Source: Serripes groenlandicus (Eukaryota; Mollusca; Bivalvia; Cardiida; Cardiidae). Taken from it: 64,000 nt of DNA. Positions 63,671 through 64,000 of the stretch are shown piece by piece. The translations under genes and the position numbers were made by a program. Each line of letters opens with the position of its first letter. Positions within the stretch are counted from its first letter, which is position 1. Location: the NCBI GenBank assembly GCA_031761405.1, contig JASEVX010000011.1, forward strand, positions 28,210,514-28,274,513, given 5' to 3'. The notes under the pieces were generated by a model, which did no database searches, had not been told where the DNA came from, and saw nothing but the letters and a program-made list of their open reading frames with translations.

Positions 63671-64000
63671 ATGCGAGGTTTCAACATGATAGTCAATTTG
63701 AAAATACAGTACCTTACCATTATATTGGACTTCTCTTAATCTTCTAAATTCACCCATGCTAACGAAAACCTGATAAACATGTATATTATCTCTGAATATA
63801 ACATTTCCGGAAGAGCTTTTATGATCTAACATGTTACAAACAAGTAGGAATAACGCTGTCCGGGGATGCTAACCGATATAATCTGATAGAAACACTTTTG
63901 ATCTTTTTATCATTTCACACATACAATAAATCTTCAAAAGACGAAATAAAAAACATCCAGGCAATATTTTGAATATTTGTATAAATTAAAGGGCATGTAC

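Noticed and set aside
63718..63769. 52-nt minus-strand exon-like segment with good AG and GTAAGG borders (VFVSMGEFRRLREVQY)
   Set aside because: Its only open phase (0 to 1) does not match the neighbouring M13 exon at 63335-63433, and it fits no M13 block I recognise. Left unassigned.

Overview
Organism and overall character. This is AT-rich, intron-rich and very repeat-rich animal DNA containing a 200-base assembly gap (23439-23638). Multi-exon M13 (neprilysin/ECE-like) peptidase genes, perlecan-type Ig and LDL-receptor-A exons in symmetric phase 1-1, tRNA-derived SINEs, several palindromic MITE families and a Polinton/Maverick together suggest a lophotrochozoan invertebrate. A bivalve mollusc is most likely; the repeat style recalls dreissenid mussels, but that is an impression from memory and was not tested.

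Layout. (1) 1-22.3 kb, minus strand: the N-terminal two-thirds of an M13 peptidase gene, twelve phase-compatible coding exons (about 485 codons). The exons with the HExxH zinc site lie beyond the left edge. The introns are full of SINEs, MITEs, minisatellites and a 24-bp satellite. (2) 23.6-32.9 kb: a Polinton/Maverick (virus-like, self-synthesising DNA transposon) whose left end is lost in the gap. Plus strand, in order: protein-primed DNA polymerase B (5' truncated by the gap), zinc-finger/poly-proline/packaging ATPase, two small conserved Polinton proteins, chromodomain integrase, a membrane-anchored PC4-like protein, penton-like minor capsid protein, a small basic protein, major capsid protein, adenain-like protease. 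Minus strand, convergent: a TATA-binding-protein-like ORF and a tandem PC4-domain protein. Apart from the polymerase 5' end these frames are open, so the element looks young. (3) 33.0-35.5 kb: a purine-rich low-complexity block and a second, diverged Polinton ATPase gene broken by one in-frame stop and fused to a homologue of the small basic protein. (4) 36.8-48.2 kb, plus strand: a fragment of a perlecan-like (HSPG2/UNC-52/Trol) gene, Ig, LDLa x3, Ig, followed by a degraded tandem duplicate. One LDLa exon carries a stop codon and has a SINE directly against its acceptor. (5) 46.5-52.7 kb: long tandem arrays, two of them rich in AGGTCA half-sites, plus a second large array of the 24-bp satellite. 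(6) 53-64 kb: repeats and MITEs, then the last exons of a second minus-strand M13 gene (63.4 and 59.8 kb).

How the genes work together. The Polinton carries replication (PolB), integration (INT), virion assembly (MCP, penton, protease, packaging ATPase) and an apparent private transcription toolkit (TBP-like plus three PC4-like domains). A recurrent TTATAAGRG motif, 33-37 nt upstream of four start codons and overlapping the stop codons of two upstream genes, is the best candidate for the core promoter such factors would serve. This transcription module is the most interesting content of the window.
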